From assembly GCF_036669915.1 (NCBI RefSeq), contig NC_089325.1, positions 12,312,052 through 12,376,051 on the forward strand: DNA of 64,000 bases, read 5' to 3'. This DNA comes from Pocillopora verrucosa (Eukaryota; Cnidaria; Anthozoa; Scleractinia; Pocilloporidae). The notes below the pieces were generated by a model. It ran no database searches, was not told where the DNA came from, and saw only the letters and a program-made list of their open reading frames with translations. The translations under genes and the position numbers were made by a program. Shown here one piece after another: positions 11,209-23,113 of this stretch (its first letter is position 1; each line of letters starts with the position of its first letter).

Positions 11209-11410
11209 ATCCTTTAACTCCCAGATCAAATTTGTGATTCTCCTTACTGTCAACCATACAATTCTTAAGTTAGTTCAGAGAATTTAGAACTGAATCAACA
11301 AATTATGCCCAATTTGATATTTTTCTTTATTCTCATTACTTATCTGGTTGATATTGTATTGATACTGTGAGGAGAAACTTGTCTTGGTCACTCATAGGAG
11401 TTAAAGGGTT
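11209..11410 (+). repeat. MITE, subfamily 1
   Basis: Starts CCTTTAACTCCCAGATC and ends GGAGTTAAAGGGTT, with internal TTCTTTATTCTCATTAC and CTGGTTGATATTGTATTG. It lies just downstream of the UCHL3 stop codon. Confidence 0.75.
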
Positions 11411-11446
11411 GAGAGTATTGTCGATTTATCTGAGTCTCAGCAGAAC

Positions 11447-14400
11447 TCATTCAGTTTTGGACAATGCAACAACTGTAAAATGGAGTTGTGTAGGATCTCT
11501 TTTCATGTACTCTTTACATACTTCAGCTGCATCCTACAAAACAAGGGGAAAATTAGCTTTTACAAAGGTAAGGGAAATTCTAATGTATTCATATTACAGG
11601 GATGGGGAATCTTAAAATTTACATATTAGTAAATGCAAGAGCAACAATGTACAATTTTAGCCATACAACTCCTAACTATTACCATCCCTTTGATCAGATT
11701 ACTGCAAGGTATTTTTCATGACAGGAAAATGTTGTGCTAGAGCCTTAGAAAAGGTACTCTCTTTTGCATTTGTTTTGAGGATATATCAGTTGTTTCTTAT
11801 CACATTATTTTTTGAAATGACAGTGCTCATACCCTGATTTTGGAGGCACATGATGATAATTCTTCACTACTCTTGCTAAATTTTGACCAGATCAAACAGC
11901 CACTTCAAGAAAGAAATTCCAGACTTCCAGAGAAGTTTGATAGAAACGTGAGACTTCACAACTCATCATAACAACCCCAAATAATGGCAAAGTTCAAAGC
12001 AGTTTACAAAGAAGTAAAACCAAAGAACAACAAGTCTCTCATGGCAAGCTGTTGTCCAACTACATAATATCTTACATGGTGAGATAAAGGGGGTAAGTTT
12101 CTAAAGAAACTGTTGTGCTGCATCAATGGGACAGTATAAAAAGGTAATGAAGGTAATTTGCTATTATTAACTGAGTTGATAATGTAAATTGGCCACTGTT
12201 AGGAGTTTCAAAGCTAATGTTTCGAGCATTAGCCTTAGGTCAAAGTGAATAACAAAAAACTAATGCTCAAAACATTAGCTTTGAAACTCTAAATGGTGGC
12301 CAATTCACGTTATCAACTCAGTTGATAATAACTAATAACCTTGTTATACTTTTCCACAGACGCAAGACGGCAGTTTCTTTAGAAACTTACCCTCTTTGTT
12401 CATTGGTCATTCAACCATGGATAAATGCATTCTTTTCCTAACCCAATCTGAATAAAAATGCTATGATTTCACTTCCAATAACTTCTTTTGTAAAAGAGTG
12501 AACATAAAATGGTGTATTATCAAGAAAACACCCTTTGAATGATAAGTGCTTTTTGGTTCTCATCACAGGTTCGCTAAATAAATGTAATCACCTCACCTGT
12601 AAAAATGTTTCTTCAGATGACTTTCCATGATTTATAGGGAACAATTTCCTTCCATCTAAAGGCAACATGTAAATGATTCTTATTCCCAGACCAAGACTAT
12701 TTTATCAAAGTTGTAATAATATCGTAGGCACTCAATGACAACTCATCATGTTAGGCCGAGACACTTATTGACAACTGTTGCAACAGAGCCATCAAAGCCA
12801 GAGGCAGAACTCATTTTGAATTCATGCCTCTGCTTCTTTCCTACAAAAAGCAAGCTATACGCTGGTTATTTTGCTGCAAATTCCAGGATATGTATGGTAA
12901 AATTTGATATTTGAACCTTCCTACTTCACACCAGCATATACCTGGGCAAGATTACAGCTCAGTCCCATACTTCATTTTGCATACATTTTTGGAGAGAGAA
13001 AACAATGGCAAAAACAGTCGTGTGCCTTTGGGATTATGGCTTTGTTTTAGAATTATAGTAAGGGGTTATAGGAAAAATGTTTCTTCCAAACCTATCCCAA
13101 ATATTAGAAGGCCAGTTCAATAAAGCTGGCATTATCAAGTACAATGAAAACTCACTTAGTTAGTCACTCACCTAGCTCATATAAGAAACCATCTCTATGA
13201 ACAATGGCAACAAAATGAAGATCAACACGATCATCAACAGATGGGGTCTGCAAACAGAATGTCAAAATCAAACTATATTGCAATTGATTCTTGTCATAAT
13301 GCAATCACCAATGCAAATATTTGTTGCAGTTCATATTTCAATCAGTTTTTCAAAATTCATGCACAAGAACCTTCAATTGTCATATCTCTAACCTCTGTTT
13401 GTCCTTCCTGAGCACAAGCTGCATGCGCTTCACAGATGTTCTATGATAAAATAAAAAATAATTGGTCTCTAAAACTGGAAAGAAAGTAACATCACAATAA
13501 AAATTTGCTTGAATGGAAGCAATGTGTGGCAGAACATTTGTTTTCCGCACCTATGACCAAAATGGTTTCCCTTTACCAGGGAAAGAAAATCTCATACCTC
13601 ATCACTTTCGAGCTGTTCTCCTTTTTCATCTGGAGACAGTGATTTGGTAGAGTCTATAAATTTCTTGAGAAAGCCCTCGTCTGTCAAGAAAAAATGGAAA
13701 TAACACAGTAATAACATACTGCTTTGAAAACCTTAAGGATCCTCGATAGCAGTCTGCCTCTCAATTTACATTATTTTATTGTGATATGTGCATCTTCCTT
13801 ATACTAGGTTTATTTCTTTATTAGATGTGGACTTAATAGCATGAATCTTTTTTTTCCCCTAATATCAGTATTCAAATACTCCACACTTTTCTCTTTACAT
13901 TTCCTATGGTACAGACAACAATAATTTGTTTGACAATCAGGAGCTTCTTAGATCAGTCATTATTTCCTATGTTCTCAGGACCTTTACATTTGATTCAAGG
14001 AAGATACAGTGAGGAGAAATTAGAGGCCAGTCACACTTATCCAGGCTAAAAGGTTTTAATAAACTCCAATGATAGATCATTAATTTTCACAATTATTTAC
14101 AGCTCCAATATGTAACTCACCCAGCTGTAGTACATCTGTGTTGTTGGCAATGGAATGTATTATAGCCACTGTTCCACATGCATTGCCAATTGTCTGCTTC
14201 ATGAAGAACAAATTAGGGCTCACCTCCTGCAGTAAAATGAACCAGTTTTTTTCTCAAGAAAATTATTCCAGTCTGTAATGCATACATTCCACAAATAAGT
14301 TCCTGTATACTACCTAAATGGGTTCCCTAATGTGATAATCTAACTTTAATCCCGCAACCCTCAGTGCTGCCACCATTTTGGTTACCACTTAACCATTTAA

Positions 14401-17400
14401 CTCCCATGATCTGCTTCATATTCCTTTTAAATTAGTTACAAGAATTTAGAATCAGATTAAGATAACAATTTTAACTTGATAAATTTTAGTATTCTCATTA
14501 CCATGTGCAGGGACAATGTATTGGTAGTACAGGGAGAATTTGCATGTCAATCACTTCTGGGAGTTAAAGGGTTAAGCAGATGTAGCCAAATTGGCTAACT
14601 GTGTTTGCTAGTTCAGTATCAATTGAACTATTTTTATTCATAAACTTTTAATTTTGCATACCAAAAGTTAAAGTGAGATTAACATTCCAAATTGCATTAG
14701 AGTTGTACTGGTGCCTGTCTCTCATGGTTTGTGTGAGTGTGGGGTTTACTATTTCTCTTGACCATTTTCTGATTTTTGACTATGGAATGGCAACTTTGAA
14801 AAGCCTTGAACTTGTAAAACTGTCATGCTCTCATTTTGAAGCATGACTGTCTAAAGACATGTATCTTCCGTGCAGTCCAAGCAAAAAATAATGCCAATTT
14901 TCACAAATTTGAAGTACTGGGGTATATGCAATTCATAATTGACCAGCAATCCACAACAGTTATCTTTAAGACCCTTTGTATCCAGCAATGAAATGGTACA
15001 AAAAGAAAAGACTTTAAAAGGTAAGCAAACAGTGGACTGAGACATGTGAACAGAGCAACTTAGTTTAAATTTTTGGTTTTCAATGTTTCCTCAGCCTTGT
15101 AAATCATGATAAAAATATAAATAGCTCTACCTGGCCATGTTCCTTGACTTTCTCCTCTTGCTCTGTCTTATATTCATGATACTTAAAAAAAAAAAAACAC
15201 AATAAAAAAAGCTTTCACCATATATTTCCCAGTTCCAATTTTTCCCTTTTTGATATTAAAAAGCAAGTATTGGATAAGGTTGTGCATGATATCATGAATT
15301 ATCAAAACCAAGGTCTGAGTTATCTGCGGAAGCTTAGGACTGAGGCAAGTTCAATAATTTTTTTAAAAAGAAGACACCTCTCTGAGTTTGCAAAAGTTTG
15401 AGAACACTACATGGACAAGGGGTTTGGAAACTAGGCAGACTTAAAATTTGACATGATAAATGCAATATCTGCTGCAGATATTGTGTTATCATGTCAAAGT
15501 CGCACTCTTCTGTATAATTGATTGCATGCTCTCGACCAAACAGATTTTTCAATAAAAGTCTAATGTATAATAATGTTAGTTATCTCAAGATAGAGGTTCA
15601 AATCCCACATAATCATGGAGGACACTTATTAGTTGAAGATGAAAGAGAGATAGAGGTAATAAATGGATGGGTATATAGACATATCAACCCTTAACATCCT
15701 AACATCAGTATCTATATTCTCAGTACTTTTCTCGGATCAATATTAGTGTCTGGGCAGCTGCCTACCTACCCCTCCCCTAACCCAACATTAACCTTAAGTT
15801 GTTGTCAATTGACTGTTGTTGAGTTAGGGGAGGGGTAGGTGGGCAGTTTCCCAGATACTGATATTCATCCCTTTTCTCTTTATGTTTCCTTTGGTACTGA
15901 TAAGGAGAATTCATTTAACAATCAAGGCTTGCTTTCATAAGTTGGCAGTTATTTCCTTTATTCCTTTATTCTCATGTTCTTAACCCTTCATACCCTAACG
16001 TCAGCATGCATATTCTCCATACTGTTCTCTATACATTTCCTAAGGTGCTGACAAGGAGAATTTGGTTAGCAATGTAGAGCTTCTTTCGTTGGTGATCATT
16101 TTATTTATTCTCATGACCTTAATGTTTGATTCAGGGGTTATATTGTAAGGAGAAATTAGATACTAGACACTGTTATGAGTAAATGAATCATTCTGCAGCA
16201 TTAAGGTTGGGAGAAATTAGATGCTGGTCTCTCTTTGGTATTAAAGAGCTAAATGTTACCTTATCACTTGTTGGAAAAAGAAGAAGCAATGCACATGTTG
16301 GCTGAGGTAACATGGCCAATAACTCAGGTTCAAGTCCAAAAACATCAACAAAGCTCCATGTTGGCTTTAAACCAAGATTTACGACAAACTGTTTATAAAC
16401 AACAATTGTTAGATGATAATTAACCCTTTAACTCCCAGATCAAATTTGTCGTTCTCCTTACTGTCAACCATACAATTCTCATAATGTTAGTTCAGAGAAT
16501 TTAGTATTGGATCAACTAATTATACCCAAATTGATATTTTTCTTTATTCTCATCACGTATCTGGTTGAAATTGTATTAATATTGTAAGGAGAAATTCTCT
16601 CTTGGTCACTTATTGGAGTAAAAGGGTTAACAATTATTCACCAAAGTAGAGGTGAATAACTGTACTTCACAGAAACCGAAAAAACTAACTTATTTCTGTC
16701 AATGTACCAAAAAATGGTAGGAAATCAAACTGCCGACATGCAATTTTGTCTCTTTGGCTGCTGGGAGGTGAATAGTACTTGGTAATCACTTCTGCACCAG
16801 TCAATCAGTACACATGATGAGTACTATTCTACTGTATGGTATTTACAGTTGCCAGTTAATTAAGCATCCATATCATTCTTACTTGCAATTACAGGTTCTA
16901 CCTGTGGGGATAAGCCAGGAAAGATTTCTGTACCACCCAAAACTATTCTAAAACAGAGCCATTTAATGTTTTTGCTATAATTGTTCTTTTTATCCATGAA
17001 CTGTATGCTTAATGAAGCATGAGGTTATATGGAAATCTTGCCAATTTATGGCAATGGCTTTAGTTTGTAACTTTTCTTTGAAACTGAAAATATTCTCGTT
17101 TGAAACTGAAATTTTTGACAGGGCTGGACCAAGAAACAAATCTTTTTTAACCAGGGATCATCGATGTATTTTAAAAATATATCATTTATAAGTTATTTGA
17201 AGTAGCTTGACTAGACTATCTAACATATTTGCACATATATATAGTTACAACTTTGGTTTGTATGAATATTTAGACAACAACAGTGGAATTTTCTCATGAT
17301 TGACCAACGCAAGGTTTTCTCACACTAAAAAATTTATCCAGTTAAGTTTCCATATCACTTAAGCTATATCACGTAAGGAATCAATTTAACGTACACTAAC

Positions 17401-17585
17401 CTTGTTCATAACCTTTGAAGTAATTTGAATGACAGGAAATCAGCAATTTGCAAAATGAATGAATAACGTAAAGTCAAGTTAATTAAGAGGATCTATTCAC
17501 ATCATTTAGGAAAAAAATCACATAGAGAACACATAAGACTTAGTCTTACATCTGGATTTGATTCTAATGGTAGCCATCGGACCAT
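11447..17585 (-). CDS. UCHL3: Ubiquitin carboxyl-terminal hydrolase, UCHL3 type
   Basis: Peptidase family C12 thiol hydrolase that cleaves small adducts from ubiquitin or NEDD8 C-termini in the cytosol. Nine exons: 17585-17550, 16388-16260, 15181-15131, 14226-14121, 13680-13598, 13440-13393, 13247-13172, 12655-12597, 11533-11447. Every junction is GT-AG and in phase; 224 aa against 230 for human UCHL3. It begins [12 protein letters not shown]. The catalytic set is complete: Gln83 and Cys89 in [11 protein letters not shown], His162 in VDLHF, Asp177 in YELDGRK. The crossover-loop stretch ending AQEGQTE is present. It shares a 150-bp divergent promoter with the Pam17-like gene. Introns carry MITE copies (13860, 14391, 15686, 15980, 16422) and a foldback element (12086). 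UCHL1 is the alternative name, but the length and the loop favour UCHL3. Confidence 0.95.
12086..12397. repeat. Foldback element with ~150-bp inverted arms
   Basis: The left arm runs from GGGGGTAAGTTTCTAAAGAA through AACTGAGTTGATAATG to AATGTTTCGAGCATTA. The right arm repeats this inverted, ending TTTCTTTAGAAACTTACCC. It lies in the last intron of UCHL3. Confidence 0.85.
13860..14051 (+). repeat. MITE, subfamily 2, worn
   Basis: Recognisable internal blocks are TTTACATTTCCTATGGTAC, CAATCAGGAGCTTCTTAGAT, ACATTTGATTCA and GTGAGGAGAAATTAGA. The termini are eroded. Confidence 0.6.
14391..14574 (+). repeat. MITE, subfamily 3
   Basis: Starts AACCATTTAACTCCCATGAT and ends CACTTCTGGGAGTTAAAGGG. It lies in the UCHL3 intron downstream of the exon at 15131-15181. 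Confidence 0.7.
15686..15975 (+). repeat. MITE, subfamily 2, split by a nested insertion
   Basis: The subfamily 2 left part (CCTAACATCAGTATCTATATT) stops at 15733 and resumes at 15871 (TCTCTTTATGTTTCCTTTGG). The element at 15734-15870 lies between. Confidence 0.7.
15734..15870. mobile_element. hAT-like MITE with 8-bp target-site duplication
   Basis: 137 bp. Ends are GGATCAATATTAGTGTCTGG and the inverse of GGATGAATATCAGTATCTGG, with long inverted arms through CTACCCCTCCCCTAAC. CTTTTCTC occurs on both sides (15726-15733, 15871-15878). An 8-bp duplication fits hAT elements. Confidence 0.85.
15980..16182 (+). repeat. MITE, subfamily 2
   Basis: Starts TAACCCTTCATACCCTAACG and carries CATTTCCTAAGGTGCTGACA and GTAAGGAGAAATTAGA. 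A second partial tail lies at 16200-16252. Confidence 0.7.
16422..16629 (+). repeat. MITE, subfamily 1
   Basis: Starts AACCCTTTAACTCCCAGATC and ends with GGAGTAAAAGGGTTA. It lies in UCHL3 intron 1 and is highly similar to 11209-11410. Confidence 0.78.
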
Positions 17586-17735
17586 TTTCTTTGGCTCGAA
17601 AGTTGAACGATAACCCTCCTTGGAAATCTTTATGTCTACTTCCTTCTCTGTCCTGGGAAAATGAGTCCACGATTATTTTTCAGCAGCCTTACTTTGAAGA
17701 TATACGAGGAGTTGTGGGTAATTTTGTTTTCCAAG
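17586..17735. promoter_or_regulatory. Divergent promoter shared by UCHL3 and the Pam17-like gene
   Basis: Only 150 bp separate the two start codons, so core promoters and 5' UTRs of both genes must lie within or overlap this stretch. No TATA box is evident at a fixed distance from either start. The right edge runs into CAAGATGGCGGCC at the Pam17-like start codon, a YY1-like motif. Confidence 0.7.
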
Positions 17736-20124
17736 ATGGCGGCCGTTAGCGTGAGAAATTTTCGTAACTTTTTCAGTGGAAAAAGAACTCTAGTCGTTCT
17801 CCGTACAGGTTTCAAATCCAGTATACCATGTATGGCTATACTGAATCGTCCATATTGTGAGAGCTCTTCTCAAAGTGTTCCTGACACTTTGAAAGAACGT
17901 TCTCCAACTATCAAAAGAAGTCCGTTGTTCAGCGGTCAGAAAATCACGCCGAAAAGATTCCAGCTATCATTTGAGGAGTTCCAGCAGCTGAGAAGAAAGC
18001 TACGCACCAAGCAGAAGCTAGCTGGTTTGCCTATTGGTGTAACATTTCTGTTAGCATCGAGCACCATCACTGCTTACATGTTCCCAAATATCTTCGATGC
18101 TACTCCGGAGCAGATTGAACCGATATTGTATGTAAAGTTCTCTTTAATCCTTATATCCTAACATCAGCATCCATATTCTCTATAATCTTCTCTATAATCT
18201 TCTCTATATATTTCTTTTGGTACTGACAAGGAGAATTTGTTTACAATCAAAGCTTCTAAGGCTGGCAATCATTTCCTTTATTCTCATGATCTCAGTCAGT
18301 GATTCAGCAGTATTCCTGTAAGGAGAAATTAGATGCTGGTCACTCGTAGGGTTTAAGGTGTTAAAATACCTTAAAGTAAGTAAGAACTCGTTTTCATACA
18401 TCACAGCACTCCATTTACAATTTTGTACGAAATGAAGGTCCATATTGGAGAGTCATGTTGTTTCTTTTGCATTTTCAGAGGAATGGATCCAATAATTTTC
18501 TGTGGTCTGTGTGGTGTGGCCAGTGCTGGTGTTGGGTTTGCTGCTGGAACTGTGGCATTTAAATCAGTTTGGAAGTTGTTTAACAAGGACCTGGCACAAA
18601 ATATGCAAGAGGTATGTTTCTTTGCAGACCTAATATTGTAAATTTTATTATTCACAGGTACTGGTGTAGATAACAGATTTATTCTTGTTTTTATGCCTAG
18701 TTTTATTGAATGAAATTGTATAAACTATGGTGTTTTAATTAGTGTTTTAATCAATCAACAAGTAATTCTTAAGGAATGGTTTGGCTACTACCTTGAAGCA
18801 GAGGAAGGCTGGGATGAGAAAGAAATTTTTTTCTGGGGGGGGTGGTGGATAGGCAGTATAAAAGGATGTGGGAGGAGAAGGGAAATAATGATATCGCATC
18901 TTCCTATATATCTCTACCCCTGATCTATCTACTCTAAATCTAAATCAAGCTGAGTCATCTGCACAGCAGTCTATGAGAAATTCTGTTATCATATTGTTGC
19001 AATATAAAGTTGAACCTGTATTAAGTGGCAGCATATTAAGAGATCAACATGTACTAACTTTTTAACTCCCATGATCTCATTAGTAATTCTCCTCACTATC
19101 TCCCGTACAGTTCTTATCATGTTAGTTTGGAGAATTTGGCATTGGATCAATTAATAATCCCCTAATTAATATTTTTCTTTATTCTCATCATTTGTCTGCT
19201 TGATATTGTATTGATATTGTAAGGGGAAATTCTGTCTTGGTCACTCATGGGAGTTAAAGGGTTGAGGGGTCAGTTTCCAAATTCATTAAATTTTTCCCCT
19301 TAATTACTGTAATTTTCACCTCTATTAAGGGGTCACCTCTATTAAGGGGTCACCTCTTTTAAGCTCTCATGATCACCCTTTAATGACTTCTAACGGCCTG
19401 TTTGAATTGTTTTCCACCAAGCTGAAAAACTCAAAGAAAAGTAAAATTTGAACTATTTTTATCTCCTGAAATCAATGTTGGTAGTATATTTAAGGGAGGT
19501 TTTTATACATTAAGTGGTCAATTATGGAAGAAAGGGTGTTTTTTTTATAGTTTTTTAATTATACCCGTATTCTGTGGAAGGTCTAAGTGGTCAACCAGTG
19601 GTCAACCAGTGTTGAGCAGTCACCCCATCATTCCCTGTGGTCAACTGCTCAACCCTTTAACTCTCATGAGTGACCAAGACAGAATTTCTCCCTACAGTAT
19701 CAATACAATATCAACCAGACAAGTAATGAGAATAAAGAAATATAACCATTTTGGGGATAATTAGTTGATCTGATACTACGCTATCCACCAGAAAGGGGTT
19801 TATCCATTGGATAGCATTATCCATCTTTTGATCAATCGGGGACAGAACTTTACTTGTATAGATTTATGTTTCCTCAAGCAAGAAAAAAATGTGAAGAAAC
19901 TGCTTTTTGTCTATGTTTTGTAGCGTGAAGCTGATTTCTTGGAAAGAGTCACAGCCAGGAGAGCTTCATCAAACAGTAAATTTGAAGATGATTACTATGG
20001 GGAAAGTATTAAGAATGTCAGTGACTACAGGCAGTGGCTTAGAGAGCAACAGAAAAAACAAAACATCACGGATAAATATGACAACAAGGAACAATCTGAA
20101 GAACTTAAAACAGAAGCTGCTTGA
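17736..20124 (+). CDS. PAM17: Pam17-like mitochondrial presequence-translocase motor subunit
   Basis: Pam17 is an inner-membrane partner of the TIM23 import motor. Exons 17736-18127, 18479-18611 and 19924-20124 join in phase (2, then 0) to 241 aa. The ATG at 17736 lies in CAAGATGGCGGCC; an earlier in-frame ATG at 17661 sits in the divergent promoter and is less likely. The first ~40 residues are basic and hydroxylated with no acids, like a mitochondrial presequence. Two hydrophobic spans follow: LAGLPIGVTFLLASSTITAY in exon 1, and PIIFCGLCGVASAGVGFAAG at the start of exon 2. The C-terminal DDYYGESIKN and YRQWLREQ match the Pam17 signature as I remember it. A MITE lies in intron 1 (18147) and two in intron 2 (19056, 19651). 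Confidence 0.85.
18147..18362 (+). repeat. MITE, subfamily 2
   Basis: Carries ATCCTAACATCAGCATCC, TGGTACTGACAAGGAGAATT and GTAAGGAGAAATTAGATGCT. An internal ATAATCTTCTCT is duplicated. Confidence 0.7.
19056..19263 (+). repeat. MITE, subfamily 1
   Basis: Has TTTAACTCCCATGATCTCAT at the left and CACTCATGGGAGTTAAAGGG at the right. Confidence 0.75.
19651..19785 (-). repeat. MITE, subfamily 1, truncated
   Basis: Inverted copy starting AACCCTTTAACTCTCATGAG. It breaks off after AATTAGTTGATCTGATACT. Confidence 0.7.
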
Positions 20125-23113
20125 ATGAGAACAGAAGAATCAGGAAAGTTTTTTGATAACTGATGAATATCCCCACAATCAATGACAGATGAATTCCCAT
20201 ACTGTCCTTTTAAGGGGAATCTACAAGAAAGTCAGTAAGGTGTTCGGTTAAGTTCACCTTTAGAGGAATTTGTATGACAAGACATGTAGAGCTCCATTGT
20301 CTCATCTGACAGACTTTGTTTGTGACAGTATTTTATTGCTTAAAAAAAAAATGAAAAGCACATGTTCATTAATGAGAATAATGTTTAGAACAGGACGGAG
20401 GAATGACTGTAAATGTTGACTTGTTTTTCAGAGCATCTGTTATCTTCTAAACGAAAGTAAGATAAATTACTTTATCCAGTGTGTGCAATATATGATCCAA
20501 TGCTTGTTCCAGGGTCTGCAATATCGGAAGAAGACTGTTTGGGAACAAAAATTGTGATGACTGTTCCATTGATTACGGAAGTATCGTCCGTTAGGGGAAT
20601 ATCCCGAAAATAAACAAAGAACGAACATAAAACGCGTATTTCGAGAGAAACCAAAAAGACTATTTTTTTTACAGTGGAACTCCGCCAACTAGAAGTACTG
20701 AGGGTAAACTTAAAAACTGGGCCTGTGTTGGCACATCTTACATAACTGTTGGTTGATGTCTCCTAAAAATACTCAGTCCCACGATTTGAGTTGTGGTACA
20801 TTTTCTGAACCGATATGCAATTCCAAGGTAGTTAGCTGAAGGAGAAGTACGTTCTAGAAACGATATAATTTTTATCTCCACCTTGTTTGCTTGCTTGATT
20901 TGAAGGGCGCTCTCTAGCAATGGCAGTCTTGTTCATGACGAGATGTCCACAAAAAGGAATCGTTTGAGGTCGAAATAATTTCTTGTTGATCTGAGTTTTC
21001 CCGGACTTGATAAAGTATTCGTTTGAATGCCGAGCAGAACCATTTGGGATGAATTTCTTGTGAGTTCTAGTCGATATTATTTTAAATTGAAACGAACGCT
21101 CTTTTCTGAATTATCTTTTTCAGATTGTCTTACTTGACTGTCCCTTGTCATAAAGTGGACAGACTGTTTTCAAAAAGCGGATATGATAATTCATGAGCTG
21201 AAACGAAAAAGAAACAGACCTTTAGGAATTCAGTGATTTCTCCTACACATTTCAACCGACACCATTCAAACTGCTCTTGACGCGAAGCTCTTTCTTCGCT
21301 ATATTAAGTGAACTGGGCTCTTAGGGCCATAAATATTAGAGACAAAAATGGGAGACTGAACCGTGGGGCAAGCCTAAGTGTTTCAAAATTGGAACGTGAC
21401 GACATGTTTAATGACGTCATGGTATAGACGAAACAGTCTATGCCCTGGACTACACCAACGGACATCTGTCTTTTACAAAACATTATAACCATTTCACATT
21501 TCTTCGTTGTAAAAGATCATTCATCTTGTATTGTTTGTGACAAACTTTCATGTTTACGTCTGTACGTCACAAATCGATAAGAGTAACAGGTAAAACTTGA
21601 ACGGAACACGTTTTAAGACACACAAACAAGGCTCGGAAAATGAGAAATCTTCTCAAGGACGGTCTAATCAATTCAATGCTGGATTTATTTCGACACTGAA
21701 TTGAAAATTGCTTTAGTTGAACATGCTCGCCGGCAACAAGTTCACTTAACGCAGATTAGGAAGAGAACAAGTGACTATTGACAGAGTTGTCGAAGTTAAG
21801 ATTTTCATGCCCTTCGCATTAGACGAATTGGATATTTTTATTTTTCTCTCGCTAAGATGTAAGTCTATGGACTGATTTCCACACCAAATTAAGATTATTA
21901 ACTTTTTGACTAATTTTATTTATCTAAATATAATATACTCCTTGTTCTTTTTAATTCGCTTCGAACACTCTACAACAGGGGGATTTTGTATTGACATTTA
22001 CCTTTATACTGTTCAACCCCTGAGAACTTCGTAATTCGCGATAATCAAGTTAAAGAATTCAATTTTATGATAACCTGCATTTGGAATCTGTCAGAGTCAT
22101 TTTTAATCAACCACTTTTCGAAATTTTGCTACTTTACAGAGAAAGGTTCGTAATGAAAGATCAGGCAAACTTGCGACAGAGCAACTCGCTACGGAACTGA
22201 CTAAATTATCGCCTTCCTGTTCAAGAACTTGTAAGAAACATTTAACAAATAACAAGAAAGGGGAAAGTAAAAGTAAAGTTAAAGAGAGTTTGAGAAATTA
22301 AGAACGCACGAAAACTTAAAAATACATTGTCATAACGTTTTTTCATCGAAATTCCATAGAAAAGTAATGTATGAAGCGCCTTACTATCAAGTATCGTACC
22401 GAAGCAATTGACCGAAGCAATTGACCAAAGCAATTGCCACAGCCAATCAGTTCAAAGCCTAACATTGAAGGTAACCAATGAGAACTCAAAGTAATCAAAC
22501 CTCAACGCCATCAAGTGCGGGAAAATGCTGGTGACTAAGTTGGTTTTGAATTTGATTTGTTCAGAAAGTGGGGCGAGTTTTCAAGACCAATCACACAGCA
22601 CTTCCGGATTACCTTAAACGCTTTCAAGAAAAATAATCGGGATTGTCGCCTGACCTTGACCTAGCCTCCTTAAGCTTTGATTGTTTCCAGATCACCAAGA
22701 AAATTGAATGCGACGAGCTCCAGTATTAAATTTTCTTTAATGAATTTTCTTATTTTAACATCAATATTTTCGTACAATGAACTTGCAACGATAACCATTA
22801 ATTTTTGTGGAATTGCTTGTGTAAAGGTATATTCTCTGTTATAACCATTCGTCCATGTAAAAAAGAATTCTTGTCTCTATTTCTCGAAATTAAAATTACT
22901 TTCATGCAGCCTCTAGTAGCCTTTTGCATACTTTCATTCAATGAAGAAGTACGCATTATTGCATGCTGGCAGCCGTTTCCTTGACAACTGCAACAATCGC
23001 GCGCCCGCTGCCTGTAGTTTTTCGTGTGCACGTCTTCACCGACTGAGAATCTGGAACAGCCTTCTCGTCGTGTCCTAAAATCTGTCACTCGCGCGTAATC
23101 GCGCGCGGAATAT
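20125..23113. other. Intergenic region between the Pam17-like gene and MTMR
   Basis: No coding region is supported. Small open frames (20467-20688, 21304-21492, 22242-22433) show no motifs. It holds the 3' UTR of the Pam17-like gene and, at the right, the 3' UTR of the MTMR gene. A 14-bp unit containing GAAGCAATTGACC is repeated about three times at 22399-22437. A dispersed repeat with CCAATGAGAACTC follows (22440-22560). Confidence 0.5.
22440..22560 (+). repeat. Dispersed repeat with CCAATGAGAACTC core
   Basis: Shares GCCAATCAG, CCAATGAGAACTC and GGAAAATGC with 23783-23905 in the same order. A shorter match is at 28133-28200. Ends and class are not determined. Confidence 0.5.
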
